From NCBI RefSeq assembly GCF_038024875.1, contig NZ_CP136136.1, positions 2,852,001 to 2,916,000 on the forward strand: DNA of 64,000 nt. The letters run 5' to 3'. Below, one piece after another: positions 48,440 to 59,078 of the stretch (its first letter is position 1; each line of letters begins with the position of its first letter). A program made the position numbers and the translations under genes. This DNA is from Gordonia rubripertincta. Its GTDB lineage: Bacteria > Actinomycetota > Actinomycetes > Mycobacteriales > Mycobacteriaceae. The notes beneath the pieces were generated by a model. The model made no database searches, was not told the origin of the DNA, and was given only the letters and a program-made list of their open reading frames with translations.

Positions 48440-50023
48440 GTGGAGACAGTCGGCATCTATCTCGTCGTCATCTTCGGATGTGGGTTCCTCGCGCGTCTGA
48501 TCCGTCTGCCCACCCTGGTCGGGTACCTGGCGGCAGGGTTCATCCTGCACGCGCCCGGCATCGACGAGCTGCCGATCATCGACACCCTCGCAGATCTGGG
48601 CGTGACGATCCTGCTGTTCACCATCGGGCTCAAGCTCGACCTCCGGATGCTGTACCGACGTGAAGTCTTCCTGACGACCGGGCTCAACCTCGCGGTGCTG
48701 CTCGGCCTCACCACCGGCTTCCTCGGACTCCTGTCGACGCTGGGCGTGCAGATGCTGATGGACGAGAGTTGGAAGACGCTCGCTCTTCTCGGTTTCGCGT
48801 TGTCGTTCTCGAGCACCGTCTTCGTCGTCCAGGTTCTCGATGAACGTTCGGAGTCCCATTCCCTCTACGGACGTATCGCCATCGGCATCCTGGTGCTCCA
48901 GGACGTCGTCGCGGTCGGCTATCTCACGGCGATGAGCGGGGAACCGCCGAGTCCGTGGGCGCTGGCGCTGGTTCTCCTGATCCCCGGTGCGTACGTCGTC
49001 CGGCGACTCTGGAACCGGCTCGGGCACGGCGAACTCCAGACGCTCTTCGGTGTCACCATGGCGCTCGTGCCGGGGTACTGGCTGTTCGAGACCGTCGGGA
49101 TCAAGGGCGACTTCGGAGCGATGGTGATCGGCGTGCTGCTGGCCTCGCATCCGCGCGCCGGGGAGCTGTCCCGCACGCTGTTCGGACTCCGTGAACTGCT
49201 CCTGGTGGGCTTCTTCGTCTCGATCGGACTCCACGTCACGCCCACCCTCGACACGGTGATCCTCGGACTGGTCCTCGTGGTACTCCTACCGCTCGAGGCC
49301 GCGCTCTTCACGTTCGTGCTCGCCATGTTCGGCCTGCGGCGGCGTACCTCGATCCTGGCCGGGCTCGCACTGGCGAACTTCTCCGAGTTCGGGCTCATCG
49401 TCATCGCCAACGGTGTGAGCAACGACCTGCTCGACGACGACTGGCTGGTGGTCACCTCGGTCGCGGTCGCGGCGAGCTTCGTCTTCTCGACCCTCGTCAA
49501 CCGCCGCGGCTCCAATCTGGTGGCCAGGCTCTCGGCCTATGTCCCGAGGACGGCGGCCGCGAGCGCCCATCCCGACGACGCGGCGATCGACCTCGCACCC
49601 GCGCGTGCGGTCGTCTTCGGTCTCGGGCGGGTGGGCAGTTCGGTCTACAACCGTCTCGTCGACGAGTACGGGCTGAACGTCGTCGGCGTCGAGAACGATC
49701 CGCTGAAGGTGGCGAACCTCCGCGGCCGCGGATTCCGGGTCATCGAGGCGGACGCGACCGAGACGGGGTTCTGGGATCGGTGTGAGGGGGTCTCCGACCT
49801 CGACATCCTCGTGATGGCCATGCCGTTCCACGGGTCCAATCTGGTGGCCCTCGACCGGGTGGAGGAACGGGACTTCGACGGCACCATCGCCGTCGTCGCC
49901 CAGTACGACGACGAACGCGACGAACTGCTCGCCCGGGGTGCCAACGTCGCCTTCCACATCTACGAGGGCACCGGCGTCGGTCTGGCCGATGCCGCCGCCG
50001 AGGCCGCCGGCCTCGACCGTTGA
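48440..50023 (+). CDS. Cation:proton antiporter with TrkA-N (RCK) domain
   Basis: 527 residues from GTG 48440 with AGAGGAAGGGAC upstream. About 12 membrane segments (IYLVVIFGCGFLARLIRLPT at the start) form a CPA2/KefB-type exchanger. From residue ~390 a Rossmann RCK domain (AVVFGLGRVGSSVYNRLVDE) binds nucleotide and gates transport. Exports K+ or Na+ in exchange for H+. It lies divergent from the LigB gene. Confidence 0.88.
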   Translation: METVGIYLVVIFGCGFLARLIRLPTLVGYLAAGFILHAPGIDELPIIDTLADLGVTILLFTIGLKLDLRMLYRREVFLTTGLNLAVLLGLTTGFLGLLSTLGVQMLMDESWKTLALLGFALSFSSTVFVVQVLDERSESHSLYGRIAIGILVLQDVVAVGYLTAMSGEPPSPWALALVLLIPGAYVVRRLWNRLGHGELQTLFGVTMALVPGYWLFETVGIKGDFGAMVIGVLLASHPRAGELSRTLFGLRELLLVGFFVSIGLHVTPTLDTVILGLVLVVLLPLEAALFTFVLAMFGLRRRTSILAGLALANFSEFGLIVIANGVSNDLLDDDWLVVTSVAVAASFVFSTLVNRRGSNLVARLSAYVPRTAAASAHPDDAAIDLAPARAVVFGLGRVGSSVYNRLVDEYGLNVVGVENDPLKVANLRGRGFRVIEADATETGFWDRCEGVSDLDILVMAMPFHGSNLVALDRVEERDFDGTIAVVAQYDDERDELLARGANVAFHIYEGTGVGLADAAAEAAGLDR

Positions 50024-50030
50024 GACCTCG

Positions 50031-50555
50031 CTAGCGGGCCGTCGCCCAGAGATCCTTCTGCATGTAGACGCAGTCGATCCACTGGTCGGCCTTGTGGCCG
50101 ATGGAACGCAGGCGGCCTACCTCGGTGAATCCGAACCGCGAGTGCAGGGCGATCGATCCCTCCCCGCCGGTCGCAGCGATCACCGCCACGATCTGCCGCA
50201 CGTTCTCGGTGTTCGCCCGCTCGAGCATCCCGGCCATCAGCGCAGATCCGACGCCGCGACCGCCGTAGCCCGGACGGACGTAGATGGAGTCCTCGGTCGA
50301 CCGGTCGTATGCCGGCATGGCTCGGAACGTACCGAGGTAGGCGTATCCGACGATGTGTTCGCCGGACTCCGCCGGAAGCGTCGCGACGACGAAGGGCCGA
50401 TTCGCCTCGCGGATCGACTGGTACTTCGCCAGCCATGCGGTGTGCGAGGGAACCATGTAGTCGAAGGTGGCGACGGTGTTCTCCACATAGTGGCGGTAGA
50501 TGTCCGCGACGGCCGCGAGGTCGGTCTCGACGGCGTCGCGCACCATCACCCCCAT
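50031..50555 (-). CDS. GNAT N-acetyltransferase, phosphinothricin acetyltransferase-like
   Basis: 174 residues if the start is the ATG at 50555; ATGs at 50579 and 50546 are alternatives. GNAT fold: VRDAVETDLAAVADIYRHYV, the acetyl-CoA loop PGYGGRGVGSALM and FGFTEVGRLRSIGHKADQWI, which is the PAT/bar-type C-terminal signature. It may acetylate methionine sulfone or phosphinothricin analogues; substrate is unproven. Confidence 0.82.
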   Translation of the reverse strand: MGVMVRDAVETDLAAVADIYRHYVENTVATFDYMVPSHTAWLAKYQSIREANRPFVVATLPAESGEHIVGYAYLGTFRAMPAYDRSTEDSIYVRPGYGGRGVGSALMAGMLERANTENVRQIVAVIAATGGEGSIALHSRFGFTEVGRLRSIGHKADQWIDCVYMQKDLWATAR

Positions 50556-50615
50556 GGCGTCGGTCTGGGCTCCCTGCATGCTGATGACAATAGTGGTGTG
50601 GGGGCAACCACTCGT

Positions 50616-50634
50616 CTACTACTTCGGGTAGTAG
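50616..50634. promoter_or_regulatory. 7-5-7 palindrome upstream of the copper-linked operon
   Basis: CTACTAC-ttcgg-GTAGTAG, 18 bases before the ATG of the membrane-protein gene at 50653 and between divergent genes. Its right half GGGTAG resembles half of the TACCC-N5-GGGTA copper-repressor type site. Likely operator; identity inferred. Confidence 0.45.
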
Positions 50635-50652
50635 CGAGCGTAGGCTCGGAGC

Positions 50653-51192
50653 ATGCCTGCGGCGTCCGATCCGGCCGAACGACTTGTGCGCGTGCACTGG
50701 TCGGTCGTCGCTGCCCTGGTGTCCGGGTCGCTGAGTTTCGGGGCGCACGCGCTCGCCGGGGGAGGGCTCCCGACTTCGTCGCACATGGTCCTCCTCGTCG
50801 CGATCAGCGCCGGGCTCGGCTGGGCGAGTGGGGCAGTGGCCGGAACACGCGGCCGTGCGGCCGAGATCGTCTCCGTCGGCGCGGCACTCACCGTCGCGCA
50901 ACTCCTCGGGCATCTCGCGATGCACACCGGCGGCCACCACGCGTCGACGCCGCTGCTGCCCGGTCCGACGATGATCGGTTCACACGTTGCGGCGCTGCTG
51001 ATCTCCGCGGTTCTCCTCGTCGGCGCGCGGGAGTGCGCACGCCGTATCTGTTCACGCATTCTGGCATCGACGACGCGTCCGCTGATCGCCGTCGGCGATG
51101 TGCTGGTGGTCGTGGGTACGGTGAATCCGCTACGACCGCTGTTCGGCCGCACGGGTATCCGGCCCCGGGGTCCGCCCGCGCTCCCTGCCTGA
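50653..51192 (+). CDS. Small membrane protein of unknown function with His/Met-rich loop
   Basis: 179 residues, about four hydrophobic segments (VHWSVVAALVSGSLSFGAHA, MVLLVAISAGLGWASGAVAG, VSVGAALTVAQLLGHLAMH and HVAALLISAVLLVGA). The loop HLAMHTGGHHAST carries His and Met residues suited to metal binding. It is followed by a PCu(A)C copper chaperone and a Dyp peroxidase on the same strand, so a copper role is likely. I do not recognise a named family with certainty. Confidence 0.7.
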   Translation: MPAASDPAERLVRVHWSVVAALVSGSLSFGAHALAGGGLPTSSHMVLLVAISAGLGWASGAVAGTRGRAAEIVSVGAALTVAQLLGHLAMHTGGHHASTPLLPGPTMIGSHVAALLISAVLLVGARECARRICSRILASTTRPLIAVGDVLVVVGTVNPLRPLFGRTGIRPRGPPALPA

Positions 51193-51270
51193 CCCCTATT
51201 CCTCCCCACCCTCCCGCCGGCGCCCGCTAGCGCCGGTGATGACTCGCGTACCCGAGAAGGCGAAACATCC

Positions 51271-51816
51271 ATGTTCACAATCACTTCCACGACCCATCGG
51301 GCTCGTCGTCCACTGGCGATCCTCGCCGTTCTGACACTTCCCCTGGCCGTCGCGACCGCATGCTCCTCCGGCGACACCTCCGCCACCCAGGCCGACTCGG
51401 TGACCATCACCGACCAGTGGGTGAAGGCCTCTGACAAGGACATGACCGGTGCATTCGGCACGGTGACCAACACCTCCGATCACGAGGTGACCCTCACCGG
51501 CGGTGATACCGGTGTCGCCGCCCGCGTCGAGGTGCACGAGATGGCCCCGGCCGCCGACGGCACCATGGCCATGCGTCAGGTCGACGGCGGCCAGAAGATC
51601 GCCGGTGGTCAGAAGGTCTCGCTCGAGCCCGGTGGCAACCACATCATGCTGATGGGCCTGAAGGGACCGATCGAGGCCGGGCAGACCGTCACCGTCGCCC
51701 TGCGCTTCGGCGACGGTTCGACCCGCGAATTCGTCGCGCAAGCACGCGATTTCCGCGGAGCCAACGAAGAGTACACGCCGGGCCACGGCTCGTCGGACGC
51801 CAAGAGCGATGGCTGA
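51271..51816 (+). CDS. PCu(A)C-type periplasmic copper chaperone (DUF461), lipoprotein
   Basis: 181 residues. Signal sequence with lipobox VATACSSG near residue 30. The copper motif H-x-M ... M-x-M ... H-x-M is visible as VHEMAP, TMAMRQ and NHIMLMG. Such proteins carry Cu(I) outside the membrane, for example to cytochrome oxidase. Its end overlaps the start of the Dyp peroxidase by eight bases, so the two are coupled. Confidence 0.88.
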   Translation: MFTITSTTHRARRPLAILAVLTLPLAVATACSSGDTSATQADSVTITDQWVKASDKDMTGAFGTVTNTSDHEVTLTGGDTGVAARVEVHEMAPAADGTMAMRQVDGGQKIAGGQKVSLEPGGNHIMLMGLKGPIEAGQTVTVALRFGDGSTREFVAQARDFRGANEEYTPGHGSSDAKSDG

Positions 51817-53059
51817 GGCCACCGGCCACGGTGACGACACGAAGCGGGGCCGCGCGGCCTTCTCACGACGCAGCCTGATCGCAGGCGTCGCGGGAGCCGC
51901 CGGCCTCGGCGTCGGCGCCACGGCGATCGCGGCGCGGTCCACCGACGGTGCCGGGGACCGCACGCACGGCGGGGACCTCATCGAGTTCTACGGCGTGCAC
52001 CAGGCCGGGGTCGCGACCCCGCCCACCGCGCACGTCAACTACGTCGGACTCGATCTCTCGACCGATCCGCGGCGGGCGCGTGAAGCCCTCGCCGGGATTC
52101 TCCGTGTCTGGACCGAGGACGCCGCCCGACTCACGAGGGGCACCCCGGCGCTCGCCGACAGCGAACCGCAGCTCGCCCGGTTGCCGGCGCGGCTCACCGT
52201 CACGGTCGGGCTGGGTCCCGGGGCCTTCGCGACGACGGGGCTCGAAGGTCGACGACCCCGGTGGCTGCATCCGCTTCCGGCGTACCCCATCGACCGGCTC
52301 GACGAGCGGCGCTGGGGACAGACGGACCTGCTGCTGCAGATCTGCTCCGACGACCCGGTCACCGTTGCGCACGCGACCCGGGTTCTGACGGCGAACGTGG
52401 CGGGACGGGTCCGCCTGCGCTGGGTGCAGCGCGGCTTCCGCAACTCCCGCGGCAGCCAGGACGAGAAGGTGACCATGCGCAACCTGATGGGGCAGGTCGA
52501 CGGGACCGAGAACCTCGGACCCGCCGATTCGGACGCCCTGGTCTGGGACGACGGCGCCGAGCAGCCGTGGTTCGCCGGCGGGACGTCGATGGTGCTGCGT
52601 CGGATCGCCATGGACCTCGACGGCTGGCAGGAGGTCGACCCCCGCAGCCAGGAACTGTCGGTGGGCCGCACCCTCGCCGACGGCGCGCCGCTGAGCGGGG
52701 GAGCCGAGCACGACGACCCGGACTTCGGCAAGATCGTCGACGGGTTGCCGGCCATCCCGGCGTCGTCGCACATCGCGCGAGCGCGACATCGGACCGACGG
52801 AGAACGGTTCCTGCGGCGCGGTTACAACTACGACGACCCGCCCGAACCCGATGCCGCCGGCAGGATCGCCCTCTCCAACAGTGGTCTCCTGTTCGCCGCC
52901 TATCAGCGCGACGTCGACGCCCAGTACGCGCCGGTGCAGGCGCGGCTGGCCGAACACGACGCGCTGAACCAGTGGACGACACCCATCGGATCGGCGGTCT
53001 ACGCCATCCTCCCCGGGGCTCGTCGAGGGGAGGTGCTGGGACAGAGCCTGCTGGGCTGA
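51809..53059 (+). CDS. Tat-exported Dyp-type heme peroxidase
   Basis: 416 residues. Twin-arginine signal [17 protein letters not shown] (residues about 19-35). GxxDG motif GQVDGTENL with the distal Asp, and the proximal-His region [10 protein letters not shown]. Folded and heme-loaded before export. Encoded directly after the copper chaperone, unlike the second Dyp protein at 57753-59078 in the iron operon. It ends 47 bases before mfd. Confidence 0.88.
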   Translation: MAEATGHGDDTKRGRAAFSRRSLIAGVAGAAGLGVGATAIAARSTDGAGDRTHGGDLIEFYGVHQAGVATPPTAHVNYVGLDLSTDPRRAREALAGILRVWTEDAARLTRGTPALADSEPQLARLPARLTVTVGLGPGAFATTGLEGRRPRWLHPLPAYPIDRLDERRWGQTDLLLQICSDDPVTVAHATRVLTANVAGRVRLRWVQRGFRNSRGSQDEKVTMRNLMGQVDGTENLGPADSDALVWDDGAEQPWFAGGTSMVLRRIAMDLDGWQEVDPRSQELSVGRTLADGAPLSGGAEHDDPDFGKIVDGLPAIPASSHIARARHRTDGERFLRRGYNYDDPPEPDAAGRIALSNSGLLFAAYQRDVDAQYAPVQARLAEHDALNQWTTPIGSAVYAILPGARRGEVLGQSLLG

Positions 53060-53106
53060 TCGACCGGCCTGAGGGGGCGCGAGGAGCGGCACATACAATC
53101 GGCGGA

Positions 53107-56100
53107 GTGTCGACGCCTCGTGCCCTGTCCGGTCTGGCCGCGCTCGCGTGTGCGGACAAATCCTTCCGCGAGGTGCACGAACGCCGTGCCGAACGTCGCC
53201 TCGACATCACCGCGCCCGACGCGGCCCGGCCGTTCCTCGTCTCCTGTCTGGCCGCCGGCGCCGACGCCCCGCTGCTGGTCGTCTCGGCCAATGGTCGTGA
53301 GGCCGACGACCTGACGGCCGAGCTGGCCGAACTGCTCGACGACCCCGATGCGGTGGCCCAGTTCCCTTCCTGGGAGACCCTCCCGCACGAGCGGCTCTCG
53401 CCGAGCGCGGACACCGTCGGCCAGCGCCTCGCGGTACTGCACCGTCTGGCCAATCCCGGTGACAACCCGCTGCGGGTCGTGGTCACCACGGTCCGCTCCC
53501 TCGTGCAGCCGATGGCGCCGGGCCTCGGCGAGGTCGCCACCGTCACCCTGCGCGAGGGCATCGAGGTCGACTTCGACGGCCTGCTCGCCCAGCTCGTCGA
53601 GATGGCCTACGAACGTGTGGACATGGTCGGACGCCGCGGCGAGTTCGCGGTCCGCGGCGGCATCCTCGACGTGTTCCCGACGACCGCCGACCACCCGGTC
53701 CGCGTCGAGTTCTGGGGCGACGAGATCACCGAGATCCGGGCGTTCTCGGTCGCCGATCAGCGCAGCCAGCCCGAAGTCGACGCCTCCGAGGTCCGCATCC
53801 ACCCGGGTCGCGAACTACTCCTGTCCGAGAAGGTGCGCACGCGCGCAGCCGATCTCGCGGCGGAGAACCCCGACGACACCGCCCTCAACGAGATGCTCGG
53901 CAAACTGGCCGAGGGCATTCCCGTCGAGGGGATGGAAGCGCTCATCCCGGCGCTCGTCGACGGCGAGATGCAACTCCTCACCGAGGTCGTCCCGGCCGGG
54001 ACGCGCGTGCTCATCCTCGACCCCGAGAAGGTCCGGACCCGGGCCGCGGACCTGTCCAAGACCGGTGCGGAGTTCCTCGAGGCGTCCTGGACGGCCGCGG
54101 CGATGGGTGCGAACGCCCCCATCGACCCGCGATCGGGCACCGGCGTCGACCTGCAGGCCAGCGCCTACCGTTCGCTCGGCGACGTGCGCGAAGCGACACT
54201 ACAGGCCAAGCGCCCGTGGTGGACGCTGTCACCGCTGTCCACCGGCAGCGGGAACGAACTCGAACTCGACCTCGCCCCCGGCCCCGCGCCGCGCGGCGAC
54301 GAGCGCGAGATCGCGGCCACGTTCGCCCAACTGCGCGCCCACGTGTCCGACGGCAAGACCGCCGCCATCGTCGTCACCGGCAAGGGCACCGCCCAGCGCG
54401 TCGGCGAACGGCTGTCCGAGGCCGAGGTCCCGTATGTCATCGCGGAGCCGGGACATCGTCCCGAACCGGGGGAGGTCGCGGTCTTCGGTGCCACGCTGCG
54501 CAGCGGAATCGTCTGTGCCGACGCCGGACTCGTGGTGGTCACCGAGGCGGACCTCACCGGTACCCGGGTCGCGAACGTGCGCGACGGTCGCAAGCTCCCG
54601 GCCAAGCGCCGCAATCAGGTCGACCCGCTGGCGCTGACCGCCGGTGACCTCGTCGTGCACGACCAGCACGGCATCGGCAAGTTCGTCGAGATGATCGAAC
54701 GCACCGTCTCGGGTGCGCGGCGCGAGTACCTGGTCCTCGAATACGCGTCGAGCAAACGCGGTCAGCCGGCCGACCGGTTGTACGTACCGATGGATGCGCT
54801 CGACCAGCTGTCCCGGTATGTCGGTGGCGAGCAGCCGTCGCTGTCGAAGCTCGGCGGATCGGACTGGCAGAACACGAAGCGTAAGGCGCGCAAGGCCGTT
54901 CGCGAGATCGCCGGCGAGCTGGTGCAGCTCTACGCCGCGCGTCATGCCGCCCCGGGACACGCCTTCGGGCCCGACACCCCGTGGCAGCAGGAGATGGAAG
55001 ACGCCTTCGACTTCACCGAGACGATCGATCAGCTGACCGTCATCGCCGAGGTCAAGGCCGACATGGAGCGTCCGGTCCCGATGGACCGCGTCATCGTCGG
55101 CGACGTCGGCTACGGCAAGACCGAGATCGCCGTGCGCGCCGCGTTCAAGGCCGTCCAGGACGGCAAGCAGGTGGCCGTCCTGGTGCCGACGACCATTCTC
55201 GCGCAACAGCATCTGCAGACGTTCACCGAGCGGATGAGCGGTTTCCCGGTGCGGGTGCGCGGGCTGTCGCGCTTCACCGATCCCAAGGAGTCGCGCGAGA
55301 TCACCGAGGCGATGGCCAAGGGCGAGGTCGACATCGTCATCGGCACCCACCGGCTGCTGCAGACCGGCATCACCTGGAAAGACCTCGGACTCGTGATCGT
55401 CGACGAGGAACAGCGATTCGGCGTCGAGCACAAGGAACACATCAAGGCGCTGCGCACCCACGTCGACGTGCTGACGATGTCGGCGACACCGATCCCGCGC
55501 ACCCTGGAGATGTCGATGGCCGGCATCCGCGAGATGTCGACTATCCTCACCCCGCCCGAGGAGCGCCACCCGGTGCTCACCTACGTCGGCGCCTACGCCC
55601 CGAAGCAGGTCGCCGCGGCGATCCGCCGCGAGCTGCTCCGCGACGGCCAGGTGTTCTACGTACACAACCGTGTCTCGACCATCGACAAGACCGCCAAGGA
55701 CATCGCCGCGATGGTCCCCGAGGCGAGAGTCGTTGTCGCCCACGGCCAGATGGGCGAGGATCAGCTCGAGCGCACGGTCTCGGGGTTCTGGAACCGCGAG
55801 TACGACGTGCTGGTCTGTACGACCATCATCGAGACCGGACTCGACATCTCCAACGCCAACACGCTCATCGTCGATCGTGCCGAGAACCTCGGTCTCTCCC
55901 AGCTCCATCAGCTGCGCGGACGCGTGGGCCGTAGTCGCGAGCGCGGTTACGCCTACCTGCTCTACAGCCCGGACCGGCCGCTGACCGAGACCGCCTACGA
56001 CCGGCTCGCGACGATCGCCCAGAACAACGAACTCGGCGCGGGTATGGCCGTGGCGCTCAAGGACCTCGAATTGCGCGGCGCGGGAAACGTTCTCGGCGCC

Positions 56101-56682
56101 GAGCAGTCAGGTCACGTCGCGGGCGTCGGTTTCGACCTGTACGTGCGGCTCGTCGGCGAGGCCGTCGAGGCGTATCGCGCAGCGGCCGACGGCAAGCCCG
56201 TCGAGACCCAGGAGACCGGGGAGGTGCGGATCGACCTGCCGGTGGACGCGCACATCCCGGTCGAGTACGTCGACTCCGATCGTCTCCGTCTGGAGGCGTA
56301 CCGCAAGCTGGCCTCGGCCACCGACGACGCCGCGGTCGACGCGGTGCTCGTCGAGCTCAACGACCGCTACGGGCCGCCGCCGGTCGAGACGACGCGTCTG
56401 GCGTCGATCGCTCGTCTGCGTCTGCGGTGCCGCGAACGCGGTATCACCGAGATCGGCCTCGCCGGACAGGGAGTCAAGATCACACCGCTGCCGCTCCTCG
56501 ACAGCGAGCAGGTGCGTCTCCGCAGGCTGTACTCCTCGGCGACCTACCGCGCGACGACGTCGGTGGTCACGCTTCCGATCCCGCGCACCGGGGGAGTGGG
56601 GTCGGCCCGCCTGCGCGACGACGAGCTCATCGAGTACCTCACCACGTTCCTGACGCAACTGAAGCCGGAGCCCAACGGCTGA
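53107..56682 (+). CDS. mfd: Transcription-repair coupling factor
   Basis: 1191 residues from GTG 53107; the open frame extends upstream but that part is a shadow of the Dyp gene. UvrB-like region at the N-terminus, RNA-polymerase-interacting CarD-like domain near residues 507-575 ([17 protein letters not shown]), and a RecG-type translocase with Walker [10 protein letters not shown] (about 663) and IVDEEQRFG (about 765). The C-terminal TRCF domain is complete. Removes stalled RNA polymerase and recruits UvrA. Followed by mazG as in mycobacteria. Confidence 0.96.
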   Translation: MSTPRALSGLAALACADKSFREVHERRAERRLDITAPDAARPFLVSCLAAGADAPLLVVSANGREADDLTAELAELLDDPDAVAQFPSWETLPHERLSPSADTVGQRLAVLHRLANPGDNPLRVVVTTVRSLVQPMAPGLGEVATVTLREGIEVDFDGLLAQLVEMAYERVDMVGRRGEFAVRGGILDVFPTTADHPVRVEFWGDEITEIRAFSVADQRSQPEVDASEVRIHPGRELLLSEKVRTRAADLAAENPDDTALNEMLGKLAEGIPVEGMEALIPALVDGEMQLLTEVVPAGTRVLILDPEKVRTRAADLSKTGAEFLEASWTAAAMGANAPIDPRSGTGVDLQASAYRSLGDVREATLQAKRPWWTLSPLSTGSGNELELDLAPGPAPRGDEREIAATFAQLRAHVSDGKTAAIVVTGKGTAQRVGERLSEAEVPYVIAEPGHRPEPGEVAVFGATLRSGIVCADAGLVVVTEADLTGTRVANVRDGRKLPAKRRNQVDPLALTAGDLVVHDQHGIGKFVEMIERTVSGARREYLVLEYASSKRGQPADRLYVPMDALDQLSRYVGGEQPSLSKLGGSDWQNTKRKARKAVREIAGELVQLYAARHAAPGHAFGPDTPWQQEMEDAFDFTETIDQLTVIAEVKADMERPVPMDRVIVGDVGYGKTEIAVRAAFKAVQDGKQVAVLVPTTILAQQHLQTFTERMSGFPVRVRGLSRFTDPKESREITEAMAKGEVDIVIGTHRLLQTGITWKDLGLVIVDEEQRFGVEHKEHIKALRTHVDVLTMSATPIPRTLEMSMAGIREMSTILTPPEERHPVLTYVGAYAPKQVAAAIRRELLRDGQVFYVHNRVSTIDKTAKDIAAMVPEARVVVAHGQMGEDQLERTVSGFWNREYDVLVCTTIIETGLDISNANTLIVDRAENLGLSQLHQLRGRVGRSRERGYAYLLYSPDRPLTETAYDRLATIAQNNELGAGMAVALKDLELRGAGNVLGAEQSGHVAGVGFDLYVRLVGEAVEAYRAAADGKPVETQETGEVRIDLPVDAHIPVEYVDSDRLRLEAYRKLASATDDAAVDAVLVELNDRYGPPPVETTRLASIARLRLRCRERGITEIGLAGQGVKITPLPLLDSEQVRLRRLYSSATYRATTSVVTLPIPRTGGVGSARLRDDELIEYLTTFLTQLKPEPNG

Positions 56683-56766
56683 ACCGGTTTCCGGCGAGGC
56701 GGGCGGTGCCGACGGGTTCGGGGGATAGGTTGATGGACATCAGGGGGGTCGAGAAAGGGCGTACGA

Positions 56767-57673
56767 ATGACGGTGGTGCTGCTGGACCCGGCACGGCCCG
56801 ACCTGATCCCCATCCGGGCCCGCGCGTGGCTCACGGGCCCGGTCAGGGTCACCGAGGACGTGCCCGCCAGTCTCCTGTGGGAGTTCGACCATGTCGACGC
56901 CGTGTTCGACGAGGTGCTCGATGAGACACCGGTCGACTCCGTACTGGTGAGCACCAACGCCGATCACCCACTCGTTCGCGCCCGCCTCGCCCGCGGGGAG
57001 CAGGTCATCACTGCGGCGAAGGTGTCGGGAATGGCCCTGCTCGACTCCGTCGCCCTGATGGACACCTTGCGCCGCAACGGTCCGTGGGAGAGCACCCCAG
57101 ACCCATCACTCGTTGCGTCGCTACCTCCTCGAGGAGGTCTACGAACTGCTCGATGCCATCGAGGCCGGTGAGCAGGCCGAGCTGAAGGAAGAGCTCGGGG
57201 ATCTGTTGCTGCAGGTGCTCTTCCATGCGCGCATCGCCGCCGACGATCCCGAGGCGCCGTTCGACATCGACGACGTCGCCCGCAGCTTCACCGCCAAGGT
57301 GATGGGCCGCACCCCCGGCGTGCTGTCCGGCGCCCACGCCGACCTCGAAACCCAGATCCGCGAGTGGGAGGAACGCAAGGCCGCGGAGAAGAAGCGCGGC
57401 TCGGTCCTCGACGGCGTCGCCACCACGCAGCCGTCGCCGGCCCTGCTGCAGAAGATCCTCGAACGGCTCACCGCGGCGTCGTATCCGGTGGACAGCATCC
57501 CGGCCGCGACGTGGACCGTCACCGTCACTGCCGGCGACGACAGCGTCGAGGCGCAGGCAAGGGACAAGGCCCTGGCGCTCATGGCGTCGGTCCGAGACGC
57601 CGAGGCGCGCGCGAGAGAGCGTGGCATCGAACTCGACTCGCGCGAGGCCTGGGAAAGCGTGCTGGAGGGCTGA
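56767..57673 (+). pseudogene. mazG: Nucleoside triphosphate pyrophosphohydrolase MazG, frameshifted by one base
   Basis: House-cleaning NTP pyrophosphohydrolase, mycobacterial Rv1021 type. The N-terminal part (ATG 56767) reads LLDPARPDLIPIRARAW and ends ...RRNGPWEST; the C-terminal part, in the next frame, holds LLEEVYELLDAIEAGEQ and KEELGDLLLQVLFHARIA with the EExxE and ExxD metal sites. The break is at CACCCCAGA (57093-57101); deleting one C gives GPWESTQTHHSLRRYLLEE, the normal family sequence, and a protein of about 301 residues. The nonamer is the complement of the one breaking three other genes, so the gene may be intact in the organism. Confidence 0.82.
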
Positions 57674-57680
57674 TGGCTTT

Positions 57681-57742
57681 CGCTCACCGAATCCGTTCCC
57701 GATCACTCAAATTGGGGTGAGCGCGAACGGATTTCGTGAGCG
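57681..57742. repeat. Imperfect 21-bp inverted repeat between mazG and efeB
   Basis: Arms 57681-57701 (begins CGCTCACCGAATCCGTTC) and 57722-57742 (ends GGATTTCGTGAGCG) pair in 18 of 21 positions across a 20-base spacer. It lies between convergent genes, so it may be a bidirectional terminator, but it also belongs to the window's set of long private palindromes. Confidence 0.65.
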
Positions 57743-57752
57743 TCGGGCGTGG

Positions 57753-59078
57753 TCACTCGAAAAGCCGCTGCCCCCACCATTCGCCGGGCTCGAGGCCGGG
57801 CGGGATCGCGAAGTTCGCCGAGCCGTTGGGGATCAGGTACTCGGTCATGGCGTCCTGGCGGGACAGAACCTGCTGCATGGGCACGAACTGTTTTCCGGTG
57901 TCGCGGTTGAAGGCGATGAAGAACAGGCCGGCGTCGAGGTGGCCGAAGCCGTCGGTGCCGTCGGTGAAGTTGTAGCCGCGCCGGAGAATTCGCACTCCGC
58001 CGAGGTTGTCCGGATGTGCCAGCCGGACATGGGCGTTGCGCGCGATGATCGGGGTGCCGCCGGAGGTGATCGCGAAGTCCGGGTCGTCGAACTCGCCGGA
58101 CTTGCCCAGCGGGGCGCCGGATCTCTTGGTGCGTCCGACGATCTGTTCCTGCTCGAAGAGGTTGGCGCGGTCCCACGGTTCGATGTCCATCCGGATTCGA
58201 CGCGCGACGAGGTAGGTGCCGCCGGTCATCCACTGCGCCGCCGGGGGATTGTCCCCGGGGGCGACCCAGACCCAACGGTCGAGGAGGTCGGTGTCCTCGG
58301 CGCGCAGGTTCGCGGTGCCGTCCTTGAACCCGAACAGGTTTCGGGGTGTGTCCTGGGACTGCGTTGTCGACGACGTGCGGCCGAACCCGAGCTGCGACCA
58401 GCGGACGGCCATGACACCCACCGCCATCCGCGCGAGATTGCGGATGGCGTGGACGGCGACCTGCGGGTCGTCGGCGCAGGCCTGCACACAGATGTCGCCG
58501 TACGACCTCGATGGATCGATCTTCTCCGCCGCGAACATCGGCAGATCGACGAGTGCTGGTGGGCGGCGGTCGGCGAGACCGAAGCGATCGGGTCGGTCGG
58601 GGGCGGAGGCACTGGGCCCGAACAACCCCGGACCGAAGCCGATCGTCAGCGTGAGGTGAGCTGCGCTCAGCCCCAGCGCTTCTCCGGTGTCGGCCGGCGG
58701 GGTGTACTCGCCGAGTCCGGTGGCGCCGTCGGGCTCGGTCTCCTCGCCGCGGGTCATGCGTTCGGCGGCTTCGGTCCATCGCTGTAGCACGGCGATGAGT
58801 TCGTCCCGGTTGTCGGTGACGACGTCGAAACTCGCGAAATGAAGTCGATCCTGGGCGGCGGTGATGATGCCGGCCTGGCGTGGACCGCGGAATTCGACGA
58901 CGTGGTCGGCGGCCGGTGCCGGCGTGGTGGCGCGGCCGACGGCCACCCCGCCCGCGGCGACGAGCAACCCGGCACCGGTGCCGCCGAGGATCGCACGACG
59001 CGACAGGCCGCGTCGCTTCGTGCGGCCTGCGGGGTCGGAAGGTTGCGCCTCGCCGGGGCGGGGGGCCGTCTCACTCAT
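57753..59078 (-). CDS. efeB: Dyp-type heme peroxidase EfeB of the iron-uptake operon
   Basis: 441 residues with twin-arginine signal LSRRAILGGTGAGLLVAA (residues about 24-41). GFKDGTANL is the GxxDG heme-site motif; NAHVRLAHP holds the proximal His. In EfeUOB it oxidises Fe(II) or acts on heme at the cell surface. Its start overlaps the efeO stop by four bases. Confidence 0.92.
   Translation of the reverse strand: MSETAPRPGEAQPSDPAGRTKRRGLSRRAILGGTGAGLLVAAGGVAVGRATTPAPAADHVVEFRGPRQAGIITAAQDRLHFASFDVVTDNRDELIAVLQRWTEAAERMTRGEETEPDGATGLGEYTPPADTGEALGLSAAHLTLTIGFGPGLFGPSASAPDRPDRFGLADRRPPALVDLPMFAAEKIDPSRSYGDICVQACADDPQVAVHAIRNLARMAVGVMAVRWSQLGFGRTSSTTQSQDTPRNLFGFKDGTANLRAEDTDLLDRWVWVAPGDNPPAAQWMTGGTYLVARRIRMDIEPWDRANLFEQEQIVGRTKRSGAPLGKSGEFDDPDFAITSGGTPIIARNAHVRLAHPDNLGGVRILRRGYNFTDGTDGFGHLDAGLFFIAFNRDTGKQFVPMQQVLSRQDAMTEYLIPNGSANFAIPPGLEPGEWWGQRLFE

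Noticed and set aside
52261..53106. Upstream extension of mfd
   Set aside because: It is out-of-frame Arg/Pro-rich shadow of the Dyp peroxidase gene; the conserved Mfd N-terminus starts at the GTG at 53107.
51809..59078. Recent duplication giving the two Dyp peroxidases
   Set aside because: The proteins share only family motifs, differ in length and signal, and sit in different operons, so they are ancient paralogues or separate acquisitions.
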